Assembly (NCBI GenBank): GCA_037893245.1
Contig: JBAIAA010000401.1
Span: forward strand, 434,001-498,000
DNA from: Crossaster papposus
Lineage: Eukaryota > Echinodermata > Asteroidea > Velatida > Solasteridae
Direction of reading: 5' to 3'
Length of the DNA stretch: 64,000 bases
In this document: one piece after another, positions 61,041 to 64,000 of the stretch
Layout of the letters: each line of letters starts with the position of its first letter
Numbering within the stretch: the stretch's first letter is position 1
Made by a program: the position numbers and the translations under genes
Notes under the pieces: generated by a model
The model's database searches: none
Told to the model about the DNA's origin: nothing
Seen by the model: the letters and a program-made list of their open reading frames with translations, nothing else

Positions 61041-61740
61041 CGTAGATTTGTTTCAATCGAACGTGTTTAGCATTCGAATGTCGAATAAGAAGCTGGTAGT
61101 ATGTGTTGAACATCAAACGAGGAAAGCAGCTTCGTACAGTAACGTTCCGATGTTGACCTTTTCCATCCGTTACCACTCAAAATCATTCATTTCAAATGCA
61201 GAATACTACGCAACTATGGACACATATTCAAATAAAAATAACCACCAGGTAGATACATTTCCATTCTTAAATGTTTTCTGTTCTGTTCAACTTGTATTGT
61301 ATTATTAACTTAACAAAATACATAAAACAAATATATATTATATAATTGTTATTATTCAATCTGCACAAACCTTTCAAGAATTTGCAATTTAGATACAAAC
61401 TTTTGCAAAGTATTAGTAGCAATGGCTCCCCCCCCCCCCCCCACACACACATAATTGAATCTAACTAAATACTAAAGTGTAGGCACCTGTGCTTAAATCT
61501 ACAGTTAAAAATAAATTTCAAATAATGCAACAATTCAATATTGTATCAAAAACAATAGATTGACATTACACAATTATGTTTAAACGCACATGAGCATGGC
61601 TTTCCCACCAGTTTCCAAATTAAATCCATTTATTTCAACTTGTTTACAATCAAACAAAATATGCTTCATTGCCTAGGACAAATTTGAACAAAAAGAGGGA
61701 GAATCATCATTCACAATTTTCATTCAGTCTAACATTCGTC
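61041..61740. other. Unrecognised stretch
   Basis: No gene seen. A C-run followed by CA repeats occurs at 61427-61451. Confidence 0.4.
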
Positions 61741-61755
61741 ATTAACCCTAACCTA

Positions 61756-62109
61756 TGGTGGCCCTGAGGGGACTACGCAGATCGTGAATATTGACGTCAA
61801 TATTCACGACAAATTTCACGACTTTTCTCAAAGTCGTGAATATTGACGTCAATATTTGCGACTTTGAGGAAAGTCGTGAATTTTGTCGCGAATATTGACG
61901 TCAATATTCGCGACTTTCAGAGAAAGTCGTGAAATTTGACGCGAATATCGACGTCAAATTTGACGTCAATATTCGCGACTTTGGGGGAAAGTCGTGAATA
62001 TTGATGTCAATATTGACGTCAATTTTCGCGACTTTGAGAAAAGTCGTGAAATTTGTCGTGAATATTGACGTCAATATTCACGATCTGCGTAGTCCCTTCA
62101 GGGCCACCA
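61756..62109. mobile_element. 354-bp palindromic element, TA target duplication
   Basis: Inverted ends TGGTGGCCCTGAGGGGACTA and its complement (one mismatch, GAGG against GAAG), flanked by TA at 61754-61755 and 62110-62111. The interior is almost entirely made of palindromic units GAATATTGACGTCAATATTC spaced by AAAGTCG or its complement, about seven copies. No coding capacity. Given its self-complementarity it could form a long hairpin or cruciform. Confidence 0.85.
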
Positions 62110-62111
62110 TA

Positions 62112-62560
62112 CTTACCATCCAAATCCTCTTTGCAAAATGCAGGATTTTGCAGGATCATTGAGGGACTTGGAAGTTGATGAATCGGGGGACTTTGCAGGG
62201 TTGGTGCGTTTGGGGTTTTTGTGACTGGAGGGTAAAGCAGGATCCAGGTCATAAGGCCTAAACTAATGATTTTGCAGGATTGGGGTTACTTTGGTATTTA
62301 TCTAAATGAGGATTTTGGGGGAATTAGGTTATTTGTTAAGAGGACAGGAAACGTTAGCGTACCAAGAGTCATGTGTGCATACCATTGTTGTAATACTGCA
62401 CTTAGCAGAGTTTGTTTCATGTTTGGGTGCTTATAGCTCAATGGTAAACCCACTGCAAGATTTTGCAGGCTTCAGGTTACATGGAGTTTTAACAGTTTGG
62501 ATTTGCAGGATTTTGCAGGATTTAGGTTATGTGTAAAACAAATGTGGTAGGGAGTTAGGG
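62112..62560. repeat. Dispersed TTTGCAGGATTT motif cluster
   Basis: The phrase TTTTGCAGGATT and relatives (GACTTTGCAGGGTT, GATTTTGCAGGCTT) occur at least six times over 62140-62525 in otherwise unique sequence. It may be a decayed minisatellite. Confidence 0.5.
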
Positions 62561-62960
62561 TTAAAGAATTCATCATAATGAAAACTAGCGCGCATCTGCT
62601 CGCCCGGAAACGTCCACAGAGGCTTTAACACGTAAATCATCATGTTTTTAGCACGTTTTTTCCCACTAAAACACATGTATCTTTAGAACGGGTAATCGCC
62701 GCAAAAAGGGGTGAACAGATTCTCAAAGTTCATTATTCTAGCTTCATGATCATGTATGTTTTACTAAGTAAAGTCACAAAACCAGTGATAATTTTTCTTT
62801 TAAACTTGGGCATTCCATGCAATAATTGTCTATGGAGAGAACAGAAATTTGACCCTATATTTGCTACCCGCTTTGTTTATCCGGACGTGACCAGATAAAT
62901 CGACGTCATGTCGCAAAGGGGTGAACGGTTTTGGAAAGAAGATGAAATTCCCCGTCCACT
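62561..62960. other. Unrecognised stretch
   Basis: Nothing supported beyond short frames. Composition is less AT-rich than most of the window. Confidence 0.4.
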
Positions 62961-62978
62961 TGTATAAGATCCATGGTG

Positions 62979-63097
62979 ATTGGTCAGAAATCCAGTGATC
63001 ATTTTTTTCTTCGAAGTTTTCTTCCAATAAACACAATTGTTACAAAGGTCACCCGGTATGTGGCCACGTGACCTAAAGCCCGCGTTGTGTTGCGCAA
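62979..63097. promoter_or_regulatory. Possible promoter elements
   Basis: ATTGG (62979-62983, an inverted CCAAT box within GATTGGTCAG), CACGTG (63065-63070) and TTGCGCAA (63090-63097, a C/EBP-type palindrome) lie within 120 bp, ahead of a possible first exon ending at 63353. This region is outside the array, so the E-box is not array-derived. Confidence 0.25.
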
Positions 63098-63239
63098 CAA
63101 TTGACCTTATTCTTGCTTGCTGGTGAATGTTGGTGTCCAAGCTGAGCATTATCTGCTGATAAGTACCCTCGTTTTACCACCATATCGACTGTCGTTATTT
63201 CTCAGGTATCTTGTGTTCATTTGGAATAATGTAAACGTG

Positions 63240-63353
63240 ACCAGAGTGATTTTAACAAAGGAGAAGAATCTATTTGAGAGATTTTTTTTTTAGATCGTCA
63301 TCGTCTGAATTCTGAGACATCGCGCGATTTTGGACTGTTCCACTAGCAACCAG
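63240..63353 (+). other. Possible untranslated first exon
   Basis: The stretch up to CAACCAG is followed by GTACGT (63354-63359), a fair donor. A possible acceptor lies at 63924-63925. The start is not defined by any signal. No coding frame is claimed. Confidence 0.2.
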
Positions 63354-63699
63354 GTACGTATGTATGCCAATGCTGATTGAACTGCCAACGCATGAGAATG
63401 TGCGTGCATATAATTCAGGTTTTTGTTGTCAAAATAAGCTCGGATATTAAACAAACATGGCGTTTTAATTTACATACAGTCAACTGAAAAGCCCTGTACA
63501 AATGTTGAATTAGGACCTAAGTAATTTCTTGTTTAAAGTTCATGTTTGCAGAACTGAGTTGAAAACTGGTATATAGAGTACATGCATCTGTGCATATGGC
63601 GGTGTTTTCCATATTTTATTTCCAAATTGTTTCCAACTTTAGTTTTAGATTAGGCGTTATGGGCCTAAAAAATGAAATTAATTAAAATTAAGTAACCAA

Positions 63700-63800
63700 C
63701 TTTTTTTTCACTGAGTCAAGTCGAGTCGAGTGACCCAAGTCTTCATTTCCATACAAGTCCATGCAAGTCAAGACAAGTCAAGACAAGTCGAAACTAATTT
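63700..63800 (+). repeat. CAAGTC/GAGTC short repeat
   Basis: A run of AAGTCRAG and CAAGTCAAGA units (for example AGTCAAGACAAGTCAAGACA), imperfect, of a type common in animal introns. Confidence 0.7.
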
Positions 63801-63925
63801 CAATAAAATCGGATTCAAGATTAATTTAGTCTAGTCACCAATTTGAGTCAACAACACTGATAAATTTCCTACACAGGTGTGATGATTTTGTTCATGATTT
63901 TTTCATTTTTTTTTCCTTTTTCAAG

Positions 63926-64000
63926 GTGACTTGTATTGCAGACCGGCCAACTGAACAAGGTGCCAACGTAGAGTTGACTAGAAGGCATTGGCAGAAGGAC
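63926..64000 (+). CDS. Possible exon running off the window
   Basis: A tract of T and C ending CAAG (63924-63925) is followed by 25 codons open to the end of the window, including RPTEQGANVELTRRHW; the two other frames have stops within 30 bases. GC content rises sharply over the upstream intron-like DNA. This is the best candidate for a host exon, but 75 bases is too little to identify it. Confidence 0.3.
   Translation, partial: MTCIADRPTEQGANVELTRRHWQKD

Noticed and set aside
60715..61070. Frames of 73-104 codons with CKTQFYMQDP-type repeats
   Set aside because: Translations of the 20-bp TGCAAGACCCAA minisatellite.

Overview
The window looks like intergenic or intronic DNA from an animal genome, most likely a marine invertebrate. 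It is AT-rich and dominated by non-coding mobile elements. It carries piggyBac transposase relics, vertebrate-style regulatory motifs and intron-like splice signals, and I found no intact gene, rRNA or tRNA. I cannot name the species. Almost every open frame is short and lies inside a repeat. The only protein homology I can defend is to piggyBac (PGBD4-like) transposases, in two broken copies.

Layout. 1-2120 holds nothing I recognise. 2121-5335 is a large foldback element with arms of more than 1 kb, and a second element with GGTGGCCCTGA ends sits inside it. 5336-11489 holds a piggyBac relic split by an 814-bp inverted-repeat element (34-bp terminal inverted repeats, 8-bp target duplication), a LINE/SINE-like 3' tail, hairpins and unrecognised sequence.

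11490-59429 is the main feature: about 48 kb of head-to-tail units, all in the same orientation. I resolve 23 units. Full ones start with a hairpin module followed by a pyrimidine run. They end with the inverted copy of that hairpin arm, then a short stem-loop, then CTAG followed by T. This is the architecture of rolling-circle elements of the Helentron/Helitron2 (HINE) type without a protein. Three subfamilies have different end sequences, and in each the 5' hairpin matches its own 3' end. Units are packed with palindromic CRE (TGACGTCA), ETS (CCGGAAGT), E-box (CACGTG) and, in the A-type only, CTCF-like motifs. Later insertions interrupt the array. One is a 3187-bp element at 43944-47130 whose empty site is preserved in a duplicate unit, and another is a 427-bp insert at 32038-32464.

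59430-64000 returns to ordinary repeat-rich DNA: a second piggyBac relic, a perfect 27-bp hairpin, a second copy of the LINE/SINE-like tail, a minisatellite, a 354-bp palindromic element with a TA target duplication, and, at the very end, weak signs of a promoter, a first exon and a second exon of a gene running off the window. No genes here work together as a pathway. The biology of interest is the array, its mode of growth and its possible regulatory load.
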